A DNA stretch of 23,059 bases. It comes from a virus. Positions 7,975 to 16,415 of this stretch are shown here, piece by piece. Position 1 is the stretch's first letter; each line of letters opens with the position of its first letter. The stretch covers positions 1 through 23,059 of IMG/VR virus record IMGVR_UViG_3300028920_000278; one strand, given 5' to 3'. The notes under the pieces were generated by a model. The model was not told where the DNA came from, ran no database searches, and worked only from the letters and a program-made list of their open reading frames with translations. The position numbers and the translations under genes were made by a program.

Positions 7975-8973
7975 TCAGTAGCTCGTTACGTCATTGACCA
8001 GGGTGGCCACCAGCGAGCTGTTGTCGGCGTCATCCTGCCAGTAACCGGTGAAATCGAGCGACACCTGCACGCCCTGGGGCCCGTCGACCGGAGGGCTCGA
8101 GGGGCTGTAAATCAGCTCGTTGACCTCGAGGCTGAGGGTTTCGGGGGTGCCAGCACCGTCAGACCAGCTCAGCTTGAGGCTTGACTCGGTGTTGGCCAGC
8201 GCTTTCTCGAACAAGGCCGCCGATGCAAACAACGCCGTCAGGCTGCCGTTGACCATGGCAATGCCCTCGGGCAGGCAACCCAGCTCTCCCTGGGTGCCGA
8301 TGGCATAGATTTGCTCGAGCACGTTGTCGAGGGTCAGGCTGACGTTGGTGATGTTGGCGGCCGTGACCCCGCCTTCCTCGATGGTCAGGCTGAACTGGTC
8401 AATGGTGCTCTCGGTGTAGATGTTGGTCGGGGGGTCATCGAGGGGGTCGGTGGGGATCGGGTCGGTCATGCCCTTGCCCATGATGCCAAACTCGAAAATC
8501 ACGACGCCCTCGCTGGTGGCGTTGATGCTCATGGTGCCGACTTTGCAACCGTAGTATTGCAGCACCTCGCTCACGTCCTGATAGTCAACGTCAACGGTCA
8601 TGCCCTCGGGCAGCGACCCGAGGCTGGCCCCGTTGAAACCGACCTTGAACGTATGAGTGTTCTGGCCGGCTCCAGGGGTGTCGGCCTGAGTGACGGGCAC
8701 CCCGATGGCGTGCTTGAGCAGGTGCCCCACTGACTTGAGGTGCAGAGGGAACATGATGCTGCCGTCGACCATCACGTTGCCCCTGACCGGTGCGGCCGGG
8801 TTGCGGTTGCCCCTGAGCACCGGGTTCTCGAGCAGGTTGCGCTGGAACCACGCCCCGCCGAGCCCGCTGACCGGGATAAGTGAGCCCACCGGGGTGCCCG
8901 GTGGCGTGCCCCAGGTGGTCTCGTCGTAAACGATGACCCGAACCTGGCTGCCGAGTGCTGTACAGGTTGCCAT
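7975..8973 (-). CDS. Major tail tube protein
   Basis: The start is placed at ATG 8973 (332 aa, MATCTALGSQV). It follows GAGAGGAC by a proper distance and lies 5 nt after the previous stop; an earlier in-frame ATG (9015) lies inside the upstream gene. The N-terminal part shows the pattern of phage tail tube proteins: VRVIVYDETTWGTPPGTPVG (a typical T.G..P...G loop), SLIPVSGLGGAWFQRN, VRGNVMVDGSIMFPLHLKSV and VGHLLKHAIGV. Then come VSEVLQYYGCKVGTMSINAT and a repeat-like second domain (EEGGVTAANITNVSLTLDNV, VNGSLTALF). The protein would stack as hexamer rings to build the tail lumen. It is followed by the 116-bp non-coding region. Confidence 0.87.
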   Translation of the reverse strand: MATCTALGSQVRVIVYDETTWGTPPGTPVGSLIPVSGLGGAWFQRNLLENPVLRGNRNPAAPVRGNVMVDGSIMFPLHLKSVGHLLKHAIGVPVTQADTPGAGQNTHTFKVGFNGASLGSLPEGMTVDVDYQDVSEVLQYYGCKVGTMSINATSEGVVIFEFGIMGKGMTDPIPTDPLDDPPTNIYTESTIDQFSLTIEEGGVTAANITNVSLTLDNVLEQIYAIGTQGELGCLPEGIAMVNGSLTALFASAALFEKALANTESSLKLSWSDGAGTPETLSLEVNELIYSPSSPPVDGPQGVQVSLDFTGYWQDDADNSSLVATLVNDVTSY

Positions 8974-8978
8974 GATGT

Positions 8979-9425
8979 CTAGTCCTCTCTGCAGGGCAGG
9001 CGTGAGTGTCGCCACCTCTGCACGTACATGACCCCGGTGCCGTGCGGCCCCTCATAGGTCTCATCAATGAGTTGCAGCGGCCCGCACCTGGTGCTCAACC
9101 GTTGAGCGCTCAGGCCCTCGCGCAGCTGCTCGAGCAGCAGGTCAACGCTTCCCCCTCGGTCGGTCGGCCGACGGCCGCCGCCGCCACCAATGACGTAGAG
9201 GCCCCAAGTCCAAGTCTCAGGCTGGTCGATGGCCCCTGGGGTCGGGTTAATCTGCCTAAACGGTTCAAAACTGATTGATTCTCGGATGATGAAAACGGCC
9301 ACGGCCAAGCGGTCAAACTGGGCCTCAGTGACCTCGAGGGCTGCCAGCACCGGGGCCGGTTCGATGATTGAGCTGGCCAGTCTCTCAAGCTCGGCCTGCA
9401 GGTCATAGTGATAGCCCACCGTCAC
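8979..9425 (-). CDS. Tail terminator-like protein (gp37-like)
   Basis: The start is GTG at 9425 (GTGA overlap with the previous stop); the product is 148 aa. It fits the gp37-like family placed just before the tail tube gene, where tail terminators that cap the tube are encoded. Visible features are an N-terminal helix (LQAELERLASSIIEP), a QFDRLAVAVFIIRESIS segment, a central WTWGLYVIGGGGGRRPTDRG loop and a C-terminal helix (VDLLLEQLREGLSAQRLS), ending in GVMYVQRWRHSRLPCRED. Family assignment rests on position, length and the helix-strand order. Confidence 0.6.
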   Translation of the reverse strand: MTVGYHYDLQAELERLASSIIEPAPVLAALEVTEAQFDRLAVAVFIIRESISFEPFRQINPTPGAIDQPETWTWGLYVIGGGGGRRPTDRGGSVDLLLEQLREGLSAQRLSTRCGPLQLIDETYEGPHGTGVMYVQRWRHSRLPCRED

Positions 9426-9910
9426 CCCCTCACGCCGCGCCTGAGCAGCTGCTCACCCTTGGCCGTGATGAGGGCCTGGGCGGCTTTGGACAGCCCGACA
9501 AACGGCCTCGGCGGCATCGGCCGCCACCGGCTGCCTGATTTGTTCCCAGCCTGGCCACGACCGAACTGAGCGACCCCTGCCTTGATCGCATCCCGCTGAT
9601 TGCTTGCGTTGACCCCGGTGACCACCGCCAGCTGCCGCTGAGACTTCCGCAGGAATGCCCGAGCCATCACCGAGCCCGCCAGGGCCCCGGTGCGTCGGAG
9701 TGGCGGCCAGCCCTGGCCACCCTTGCGGGCGGCCCAGGGTCGGCCCGAGGGTGAAATGCCCGAGGCTATAGACTGACGGGCTGCAGCAGTGAGGGCCGTG
9801 TCGGCCGTCCTGCCCAGCTCGCGCAGGCCCTTGGCCCCGAGCTGGTCGGCCACTTTGCCGAGCCTGCCGAGCACGGCCGTGGCGTCAACGAGAATCCCTG
9901 AGCGCGGCAT
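9422..9910 (-). CDS. Tail completion or virion morphogenesis protein (Mu gpG / HK97 gp10-like)
   Basis: The 162-aa basic protein has the typical order of this family. An N-terminal helix (VLGRLGKVADQLGAKGLRE) is followed by ISPSGRPWAARKGGQGWPPL (about residues 51-70, the family's SPDGxPWxxLK-like signature), LRRTGALAGSVMA, FGRGQAG and RPFVGLSKAAQALI near the end. Proteins of this kind join tail to head or help finish the tail. The gene overlaps its neighbours by 1 and 4 nt. A separate head-closure (stopper) gene is not seen on either side. Confidence 0.8.
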   Translation of the reverse strand: MPRSGILVDATAVLGRLGKVADQLGAKGLRELGRTADTALTAAARQSIASGISPSGRPWAARKGGQGWPPLRRTGALAGSVMARAFLRKSQRQLAVVTGVNASNQRDAIKAGVAQFGRGQAGNKSGSRWRPMPPRPFVGLSKAAQALITAKGEQLLRRGVRG

Positions 9911-10536
9911 CAGACCGGCCTGACGCGCAGCTCGTTGAGCTGGTCTCGATACTGTTGTGGAATGCTCACCAGCTGGCCGGTGACGGTAGCCTGATAGCCC
10001 ACGCCCTTGGTCTGGTACTGGTGCAACACCAGGCCCTTGACCAGCATCAGAATGTCATCGTCGGTGATGGCACCGGACGCGCCATAGCCCACCGAGGCCG
10101 TGACCTTGACAGCATCGAACCGCCTGAGCGTGCCCAGGCTGGTGAAGTGCACCATTGGATAGTCGCCCACCCTGGCGTCATAGTCATCGGTGGTGAGCAC
10201 CGTCTCGGTACCGTCACTGTCGAACGAACTGACCCCGGTGATGCTCACCAGGGGATAGAGTGGCACCCGCACCAGGTCGGGGCTCTGGCCCCAGCTCGGC
10301 CCGGCCGCACCATCAAGGTCATACACCTCGAGGTCGGCCTCATCGAACCATGCCGCCCAGGTCTGGGTCACCAGCTTGCGGTTGGTTTTGCGCTCGATGA
10401 GCATGGTGACCTCATTGATGACATCCTCGAGCACCTGGTCATCATCGCGCACGGTCTCAGCGAATGCCAGCCAGTCGCGCACCTGGTCGAGTGTGACCGG
10501 TGGCCCGTTGGGTGCAGTGACCAGCTCGGTGCGCAT
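9910..10536 (-). CDS. Head-tail connector (adaptor) protein, HK97 gp6-like
   Basis: The 208-aa product matches the pattern of phage connector proteins that sit under the portal ring. It opens with VTLDQVRDWLAF (residues 14-25). A DQVLEDVINEVTMLIERKTNRKLVTQTW helical pair follows (about 34-61), as in gp6-like proteins, then beta segments (VRVPLYPLVSITGVSSFDSDG, VHFTSLGTLRRFDAVKVTASVGYG). It ends with ITDDDILMLVKGLVLHQYQ and a short basic tail. Translation is coupled to the upstream gene (TGATG) and to the downstream gene (one-base overlap). Confidence 0.8.
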   Translation of the reverse strand: MRTELVTAPNGPPVTLDQVRDWLAFAETVRDDDQVLEDVINEVTMLIERKTNRKLVTQTWAAWFDEADLEVYDLDGAAGPSWGQSPDLVRVPLYPLVSITGVSSFDSDGTETVLTTDDYDARVGDYPMVHFTSLGTLRRFDAVKVTASVGYGASGAITDDDILMLVKGLVLHQYQTKGVGYQATVTGQLVSIPQQYRDQLNELRVRPV

Positions 10537-10784
10537 CAGCTGGCCTTTGGCTTGCGCTTGGCCGGTGCCCGCTTGCGCGCCTTGGGCTTGGGCTTGGCTT
10601 CGGCCGTTTCGCCCTCTGGCTTGGCCTCAGCGGTCTCGACGGTGGGGCCCTTGCCGCCCACCAGTTTGGCCGCCTTGAGCAGCAGCAGGGTGCGCACGTC
10701 GGCATCGGGCAGGTCATCCCTGACCTCACCGACCCAGACGGCCCCAACGCTGGTGCGAACGTTTCGGAGAATCTCGACTGTCAC
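10536..10784 (-). CDS. Small head-associated protein with a basic C-terminal tail (82 aa)
   Basis: The start is GTG at 10784 with GCGAGGTG 5 nt upstream, just after the capsid terminator. Residues 1-45 look like a small folded domain (VEILRNVRTSVGAVWVGEVR, then a short helix TLLLLKAAKLVGG). The last 35 residues alternate Glu-Ala-Lys with Lys/Arg-rich stretches (KPKPKARKRAPAKRKPKAS) and resemble a histone-like nucleic-acid-binding tail. The next start overlaps its stop by one base. Placement between capsid and connector genes suggests a head protein, for example one in contact with packaged DNA. Exact function unknown. Confidence 0.7.
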   Translation of the reverse strand: MTVEILRNVRTSVGAVWVGEVRDDLPDADVRTLLLLKAAKLVGGKGPTVETAEAKPEGETAEAKPKPKARKRAPAKRKPKAS

Positions 10785-10800
10785 AGTGCACCTCGCTAGT

Positions 10801-10827
10801 TAAAACCGGGGGCCCCGCAGGGCCCCC
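10801..10827 (-). terminator. Intrinsic terminator after the capsid gene
   Basis: On the minus strand a perfect 8-bp GC stem (GGGGGCCC, loop TGCG, GGGCCCCC; 10827-10808) is followed by GG and four T residues (10805-10802). It lies 12 nt after the capsid stop codon. The T tract is short, so read-through is likely. It would lower expression of the downstream genes relative to capsid and protect the capsid mRNA 3' end. Confidence 0.75.
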
Positions 10828-10839
10828 AGCAGGTTGACG

Positions 10840-12153
10840 TTAGTGAGTGAGACCACCGGCAAACGAGAACGAGCCGCCATGCCGCACGGCCACGTCGCAG
10901 GTCTGGAACCCGACAATCCGCACCCGACCGCGCTGGGCTTGGGTGTAGGGGTCGATGAGCATATCGAGCCCGCCCCACATCCCGATGAGCAGGTCATTCC
11001 AGTTGCCGAAGAAAACGCCGCTCTGAGTGTTGGTGGAATAGGTCGCTTTGACCTGGTTGGACTTGAGCACCCGGTAGCCGTTCATGGTGCCATCGGGGGC
11101 CATGAGGTACTCAGGGTGGCCCGATTCCTTGACGGTGGTTTTCAGCTTGCCGACCATCTTGGCGTTGGTGATGTAGGCCAGAGAGCCGATGTCGGCGTTG
11201 CCGACGGCCACGTCGGTCTCAAACTCGACAATCTTGGCCCAGGTCGGAGCACCGGCCGTCACCGCACCCACGCCCGTCTGAATCTCGACCCCGACGGGCT
11301 CGTTGGTGCCTGCACCGTGCAATGCTCCGAAGTCCACCGCCAGCGCCAGGGTGCGGGTGATGTCATCCATGATGATGCCCTGAATGCTCGGGTCACTCTG
11401 CTTGAGCATCGAACGGGTGGCGGCCGAGTGGGCCCCGACGTTGCGGGCCGTGAGGGTCACCGCGTCGATGACCGGGTTGGCCTCGGTGACCTGGCCATCT
11501 TCGGCCACCCAGTAGCCGGTGGTGCCGCTGGCCAGCCTCGGAATGCTGAGATCACCGACCAGGCCGGTGAGCATCCTGGCTCCGGCAGCCCCGACCACCG
11601 CACGGTTGCGCAGCAGGTCGATGAATGAACCCGCCATGTGCTCGGTGCCCACCAGGTCGGCGCCGTCGCCCGCTTTGGTGATCTGCCGCATTTCCGGCCG
11701 GGGCACCGCCAGCACCTCGGTCGGTACGAAAAACGAACGCGGCCCATAGCCGAGTGAGTCGGCCACGGCCTGGCTGCACTCCCGCTCGAATTCGGCACCT
11801 CTCCAGTCGCCGTCGATGGTGGCCTGTACGGCCTTCAGAATGTTGAACTGACGCGCCTGCTTGACGGTCAGGCCGATGGTGCCGGGCACCGTCTCGACGG
11901 GCAACTCGCCGCCCTGGGGGTCACCGGCAGCCGGTTGCGGATCGGTGGCCGGGGTGAGGCCGCGCAGGGCCTCGAGCTGCCGGGCACGCTCGATGCGGTT
12001 GGTGATCTCACCGACCGCGTCATGCTCGGTGTTGTACCGCTCGACTTCCTCGGGGGTCATATCGCGGCCGTCGGCCTCGATGGTGCCCACCCATGCCTCG
12101 AGCTTTTCGATGGCCTGGGTGCGCTCGTTGATGAGCTGATTGATGTCTCTCAC
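10840..12153 (-). CDS. Major capsid protein, HK97 fold
   Basis: The 437-aa protein starts at GTG 12153 behind GGGAGGA. Residues 1 to about 65 form a charged coiled coil, the delta domain that acts as internal scaffold and is removed by the protease; cleavage probably falls near residues 100-115, after the low-complexity TDPQPAAGDPQGGELPVE stretch. The rest shows HK97 core motifs: the VPTEVLAVPRPEMRQI segment, a SIPRLASGTTGYWVAEDGQV P-domain strand, TARNVGAHSAATRSML, LHGAGTNEPVGV, and a C-terminal FGNWNDLLIGMWGGLDMLID with VRIVGFQTCDVAVRHGGSF. This is the standard order of the family. An intrinsic terminator follows 12 nt after the stop. Confidence 0.95.
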   Translation of the reverse strand: MRDINQLINERTQAIEKLEAWVGTIEADGRDMTPEEVERYNTEHDAVGEITNRIERARQLEALRGLTPATDPQPAAGDPQGGELPVETVPGTIGLTVKQARQFNILKAVQATIDGDWRGAEFERECSQAVADSLGYGPRSFFVPTEVLAVPRPEMRQITKAGDGADLVGTEHMAGSFIDLLRNRAVVGAAGARMLTGLVGDLSIPRLASGTTGYWVAEDGQVTEANPVIDAVTLTARNVGAHSAATRSMLKQSDPSIQGIIMDDITRTLALAVDFGALHGAGTNEPVGVEIQTGVGAVTAGAPTWAKIVEFETDVAVGNADIGSLAYITNAKMVGKLKTTVKESGHPEYLMAPDGTMNGYRVLKSNQVKATYSTNTQSGVFFGNWNDLLIGMWGGLDMLIDPYTQAQRGRVRIVGFQTCDVAVRHGGSFSFAGGLTH

Positions 12154-12171
12154 TTTGGAATCCTCCCGGCC

Positions 12172-12786
12172 CTACAGGGCCTTGAGTTTGAGCTTAGCCA
12201 GGTCGAGACGATGCCTCGGTTGGGGCTCGGTGTTTTCGGATGAGGGCTCTGCCCCCTTGCTCTCATGATACGCCAGCACCTCGGCGGCCGACCTGTAACC
12301 GACCTCGACCTCGGTCTGTTTGAATGCGCCATAGGTTGCCACCGTCACGTCAAACAGCTCACCGATCTCGGTGATGGTGCGCTTGGGCACCTCGCCGCTC
12401 GAGTCCATCTCATCGGCGGCCACGGTGAACGCATAGCTCATTTCGTCAACGTCACCACGGTCGATGAGCACAACCAGGTCACGGGCCACCTGGGTGTCGG
12501 GCAGATCGACCTCGACCTTGAGGCCGTGTTCATCCTGCTCGAGCCGCAGCGTTTTTGGGGTGCGGCCGAGCACCAGGTTCGGGTCATGGTTGACCAGGGC
12601 CCTGGTGTCGGGCTCGGCCTCGAGCACGTTGGTGAACGCACCAGGGGCCACGGTCTCGATGAATGCCCCGCCGATGTTGGCCTCAACGTTGAACACGGCC
12701 GCATAGCCGACCAGGCCGGGGCCGCTGTCGCCCTCGGCCCTGACGGCCCGCAGCTCGGTAATGGTGCGCTGTTCTCTCATGGTCAT
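12172..12786 (-). CDS. HK97-type prohead maturation protease
   Basis: The 204-aa serine protease would cleave the scaffolding part of the capsid protein inside the prohead. It has the fold pattern of the family: GLVGYAAVFN (residues 24-33), a FIETVAPGAF segment, the catalytic histidine in LVNHDPNLVLGRT (H67), and the catalytic serine in DEMSYAF (S117). A downstream ITEIGELFDVTVATYGAF segment carries the likely third active-site acidic residue. In most relatives the last motif ends in PAY; here it is GAF. The ATG at 12786 has GGGGAGGTAG just upstream. A second in-frame ATG lies two codons later. The gene sits between portal and capsid genes, as usual. Confidence 0.94.
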   Translation of the reverse strand: MTMREQRTITELRAVRAEGDSGPGLVGYAAVFNVEANIGGAFIETVAPGAFTNVLEAEPDTRALVNHDPNLVLGRTPKTLRLEQDEHGLKVEVDLPDTQVARDLVVLIDRGDVDEMSYAFTVAADEMDSSGEVPKRTITEIGELFDVTVATYGAFKQTEVEVGYRSAAEVLAYHESKGAEPSSENTEPQPRHRLDLAKLKLKAL

Positions 12787-12789
12787 GGG

Positions 12790-14874
12790 CTACCTCCCCG
12801 CGATAATGCCACAGTCGCACCCTGGGTGCGCCGGTGGGTGGTATACGTCGGTCGAGGGCGTCAGGGCGCTGCCTGCCCCCTCGGGCTGATAGTTTGCACC
12901 GGCCCCGATGAATCCCTCGGTGACCCCGACAACCTTGCCGTGCAGGTCGAGACAATAGGGGCAGCTGTCGCCATACGCCTGCCAGACCACCGTGGCCACC
13001 CCGAGGCTGACCCAGACGGTGCGGCTGAACCCCTGCCCGAACTTGACCGGCTGGGCCGCTGCCGTCTTGTTTGCACGGCTGCGGCCTGCCGGTCCTCCAT
13101 CAGTCCACTCGGTCAGCCGCTCATCGAGCAGCTCAAGCAAGTCGGCATCGGCGGCCGCCTCGCTGAGCAGCTTGATGATCTGGGTTTTGCTCCGGTTGGC
13201 GTAGACCTCGGCAAACTGGGCCACGTAGCCGTTGACCCACCGCTGCAGCTGAGGGCTCATCTCGAAAACATCGGCAATCTCATCGGCGGCCGCGCCACCG
13301 ATGGCCTCGGCCATCGACTCGAACACCGGCCCGAGCTGGGTGCGGGCGTAACTGGTGTCACTGTAGAAATCGGTCAGCCATTCCTCAAAGGTCTGATCTG
13401 ACCTGGTGCCGAGGTGCCGCTTGGCCGCTGCCCTGATGGCCTCTACCTCGCGCCTGACAATGCGGCCCATGGCCTGCTCGAGCACCAAGCGGTAACTGCG
13501 CTCAATGCGCTTGCGGGTCAGGCCGACCCTGGCCCGGTTCTCACCACCTGGCTCGAGTTGAGACGGCCGCCGGCTGCTTGGCGCCGGCGCTTGTAAACCG
13601 TTGCAGTCACACCTATTTACGCCACCGGTCGGCACTGGCTGGCCACCCTCGGCCGGTGGCTCAGTCTCAGTTGCCACCAGCTCGAGCGGCACGTAGTTGA
13701 GCGGCACCATGTGCACGTCACCGTTGTCGATGGGGTTGAGGTTCTCGAGGGCTCGCACCTCATTGATGCTGAGTACCCCTCGGTCGAGCAGCGTTGAGTA
13801 GCTTTCAAACCTGGTAGCCGGATCGGCCCGCAGCAGGTTGTTGGTGTTGAATTCGACGTAAACCTGGCCCCATAGCTGCTCGGGGATGAGCACCCTGGTG
13901 ATGGCCTGCTCGAACCGCTCGAGCCAGGGCACCATGGTGTAGGTCAAAAACTCGAGCGACTGCTCGGTGATATTCGAGAACGTCGCCCCCTCAAGGTCAC
14001 CGATGAGATGCGCCGGCACCCGGAATGCGCCGGCGATCTCCGACCGGCTGAGCTTACGTGACTCGATGAACTGGGCATCATCCGGGTTGATGCTGATGGT
14101 CTGCCAGGCAAGCCCTTCCTCGAGGATCGCGGGAGCGTGCTGCTTGTCGCCCCCATGGTCACGGGCCCAGCTGTCTCTGATGCGGTCATGGGCCTCGGTG
14201 GTCAGCCGCTCGGGGTAGGTCAGCACGCCCGAGGCCGTGGCGCTGTTGCGGAAAAACCGGTTGCCATAGGCATCGACCGCAATGGCCCGGCTGAACCCCT
14301 CGCGCATGACCTTGATGGGGTTGTAGCCCACCACCCCGTCACCACCCAGGCCCTTGACGTGCACAATGTCTCGAGCTGGATACACCATCACGCCACCGCC
14401 TGGCGGCTGGTAACGGTACACCCGGCCATTGTTGGGCTCGGTGACAATCTGCACCCGGTCGGGCTCGAGGGGATAGAGGGCAGTCGGCACGGCCTGGCCG
14501 TCACGCTGCACCCGCCAGTAACCGTTGCCGCGCAGGCAGAGGTGCCCCATGGTCACCTCGAACAACTCGAAAGGGGTCAGGTTGGGGGCGGCCTCGAACG
14601 TCAGCAGCCTGGCCAGGGGCACGTCGGTGAGCTTGTCGCGGCCGCCGTCCGGTCGGCGCTGGTACAGGTTGCAAGGGAATGAGCCCATGGCCTCGCTCAG
14701 CACCCTGGTGCAGCTGTAGACCGCCATAAGCCCGATGACGTTTGAGAACGTGGCAGCGGCCCCGGCCTCACCGACGTTGATTCTGAGCGCTTTGAGGGCG
14801 GCCGGTGTGGCCTCGATGTCGCGGGTTTCGGGCCCGAGCCCGAACCAGCTGCGCAGCTTGTCATTCCAGCTCAT
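12790..14874 (-). CDS. HK97-type portal protein fused to a Mu gpF-like domain (694 aa)
   Basis: The first 400 or so residues are an HK97-family portal, which forms the ring through which DNA enters and leaves the head. Marks are AVYSCTRVLSEAMGSFPCNLY near residue 50, the central LGGDGVVGYNPI segment, and FRVPAHLIGDLEGATFSNIT followed by FLTYTMVPWLERFEQAITR. A linker with NRCDCNG (about 420) leads to a second, helical part. That part ends with CPYCLDLHGKVV (about 637) and HPPAHPGCDCG (679-689), the cysteine/histidine end typical of Mu gpF-like minor head proteins. Usual portals are 400-500 aa and gpF is usually a separate gene. The fusion means each portal subunit carries one gpF domain. No frameshift is seen at the joint. 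Confidence 0.92.
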   Translation of the reverse strand: MSWNDKLRSWFGLGPETRDIEATPAALKALRINVGEAGAAATFSNVIGLMAVYSCTRVLSEAMGSFPCNLYQRRPDGGRDKLTDVPLARLLTFEAAPNLTPFELFEVTMGHLCLRGNGYWRVQRDGQAVPTALYPLEPDRVQIVTEPNNGRVYRYQPPGGGVMVYPARDIVHVKGLGGDGVVGYNPIKVMREGFSRAIAVDAYGNRFFRNSATASGVLTYPERLTTEAHDRIRDSWARDHGGDKQHAPAILEEGLAWQTISINPDDAQFIESRKLSRSEIAGAFRVPAHLIGDLEGATFSNITEQSLEFLTYTMVPWLERFEQAITRVLIPEQLWGQVYVEFNTNNLLRADPATRFESYSTLLDRGVLSINEVRALENLNPIDNGDVHMVPLNYVPLELVATETEPPAEGGQPVPTGGVNRCDCNGLQAPAPSSRRPSQLEPGGENRARVGLTRKRIERSYRLVLEQAMGRIVRREVEAIRAAAKRHLGTRSDQTFEEWLTDFYSDTSYARTQLGPVFESMAEAIGGAAADEIADVFEMSPQLQRWVNGYVAQFAEVYANRSKTQIIKLLSEAAADADLLELLDERLTEWTDGGPAGRSRANKTAAAQPVKFGQGFSRTVWVSLGVATVVWQAYGDSCPYCLDLHGKVVGVTEGFIGAGANYQPEGAGSALTPSTDVYHPPAHPGCDCGIIAGR

Positions 14875-16412
14875 AGCCTTCTAATCCCTTCCCCGCCATA
14901 GTCGCTGACCCGCATCTCGGTCGGCACCACCATACCCCTGCCCAGGGCCATGATGAGAGCCACGGCCCCGTCGATGCGTTCGGTGCTCCGGTTCTTGGCG
15001 GGTTTGAGGTTGCCAGCTGCATCAGACTCGACCACCAGGTTGCTGATGTTCCACGCCAGCACCGGGTTTCCGTCATGGGTCAGCTGCTCACCGATGACGA
15101 TTTTCTCAAGTTCTTTTGTCGGTGGGTTCATTGATTTATAGCCCTGGCCGAACGGCACCACCGTCATGCCCTCATTCTGCAGCTGGGTAGTAATCTGGGT
15201 TGCGTTCCATCGGTCGATGGCCAGCTCGGCCACGTTGAACCGCTCAGCCACCTCGAGCACGTCATCCCTGATGCGGTCATAATCGAGGATATTGCCCGAT
15301 GTCGTGCTGATGAGCCCCTGCCTGACCCAAACGTCATAAGGCACCCGATCACGCTTGACACGCTGCCTGACGCTGTCCTCTGGCACCCAGAACCAGGCTC
15401 GGGTGTAGTAGCCACCACCAGGGCGCACCCAGACCAGGCTGAGGGCCGCCAGGTCGGTGGTGGTGCTCAGGTCGAGCCCTCCATAGCAGGGCAGCTCAGC
15501 AAGCTGCTCATAGGGCGGCAAGGTGCCGCTGCAGGCGTTCCAGTCTTCAGTGCCCAGCCAGGTCACGGCCACATCGACCCACTGGTTGAGGTGCAGCCGC
15601 CGAAACGCTGACTCACCGGACGGCAGCTCGATGGCGTCTCGACACTTCCGCTCAAGGTACTCCATGCGGACGCTGACGCCCAGGTTGGGGTTTGCCTTGG
15701 CCCAGACATCGGGGTCAGTCCAGTCATCCTCTGGTTCGGCGGCATAAATCACCGGCAGAAACGTCGGATCATCAATCACCCCATCACGCACCTTGACGGC
15801 ATAATCCCAAAGCTCAAAGCAGATTGACTGCCGGTCGACCCCGGCAGTTGTCAGGTAGATGGTGAGCGGCTGCCGCCTCGAGGCCGTCGAGGTTTCCATC
15901 ACGTCGACCAGGTCGCGGTTGGGCTGGGCGTGCAGCTCATCAAACACGATCCCGCTGGCGTTGAGCCCGTGCTTGCTGTAAGCCTCGGCGCTGAGCACCT
16001 TGAGGGTTGAGCTGCTGTGCGGCACCTTGATCTCGCGCCGGTAGGTCTGGCACCGGCTGCTCAGCGGCACGCTGTCTTCGATGAACTCCCGGCCGCATTG
16101 AAACACGATGGCCGCCTGGTCGCGGTCGCTGGCGCAGCAGTAGACCTCGGCCCCAGGCTCACCGTCGGCCATGAGCAGCAGCAGCCCGAGCCCGGCCGCC
16201 CAGGTTGATTTGCCATTCTTCCGGGGCACCGCGATGAACACCGTGCGGGTGACCCGGTTGCCGTGCTCATCGACCCTGCCCCAGACCTCGCGCACAATGT
16301 CGCGCTGCCAGGGCTCGAGGCTGAAAACCTCACCGGCGTGTTCACCCTTCCAATGCTTGAGCAGTGTGAAAAACTGCTCAGCCTGGTCAGCACGTTGGTG
16401 GTCAAACGGCAT
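14871..16412 (-). CDS. terL: Terminase large subunit (ATPase and nuclease)
   Basis: This is the packaging motor and DNA-cutting subunit, acting at the portal vertex. The N-terminal ATPase shows the family Walker A AVPRKNGKST (residues 61-70), Walker B with catalytic glutamate GIVFDEL (154-160) and a coupling motif TIYLTTAG (184-191). The C-terminal RNase H-like nuclease shows its acidic residues in GGLDLSTTTDLAAL (D314), ELAIDRW (D400) and ERIDGAVALIMALGR (D481). The length of 513 aa is normal, and all key residues are present, so it should be active. The start has GGGGTGA 4 nt upstream. The stop overlaps the portal start as ATGA. The pattern fits the P27/HK97-like terminase group. Confidence 0.96.
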   Translation of the reverse strand: MPFDHQRADQAEQFFTLLKHWKGEHAGEVFSLEPWQRDIVREVWGRVDEHGNRVTRTVFIAVPRKNGKSTWAAGLGLLLLMADGEPGAEVYCCASDRDQAAIVFQCGREFIEDSVPLSSRCQTYRREIKVPHSSSTLKVLSAEAYSKHGLNASGIVFDELHAQPNRDLVDVMETSTASRRQPLTIYLTTAGVDRQSICFELWDYAVKVRDGVIDDPTFLPVIYAAEPEDDWTDPDVWAKANPNLGVSVRMEYLERKCRDAIELPSGESAFRRLHLNQWVDVAVTWLGTEDWNACSGTLPPYEQLAELPCYGGLDLSTTTDLAALSLVWVRPGGGYYTRAWFWVPEDSVRQRVKRDRVPYDVWVRQGLISTTSGNILDYDRIRDDVLEVAERFNVAELAIDRWNATQITTQLQNEGMTVVPFGQGYKSMNPPTKELEKIVIGEQLTHDGNPVLAWNISNLVVESDAAGNLKPAKNRSTERIDGAVALIMALGRGMVVPTEMRVSDYGGEGIRRL

Positions 16413-16415
16413 CGG

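Noticed and set aside
10834-11628. Plus-strand open frame opposite the capsid gene
   Set aside because: It is a shadow of the HK97 capsid gene; His/Gly/Val-rich with no recognisable domain.
12265-13401. Plus-strand open frame (378 codons) opposite protease and portal
   Set aside because: It spans two convincing genes in antisense and is rich in Gly, His, Leu and Val from reverse reading; no ribosome binding site or domain is seen.
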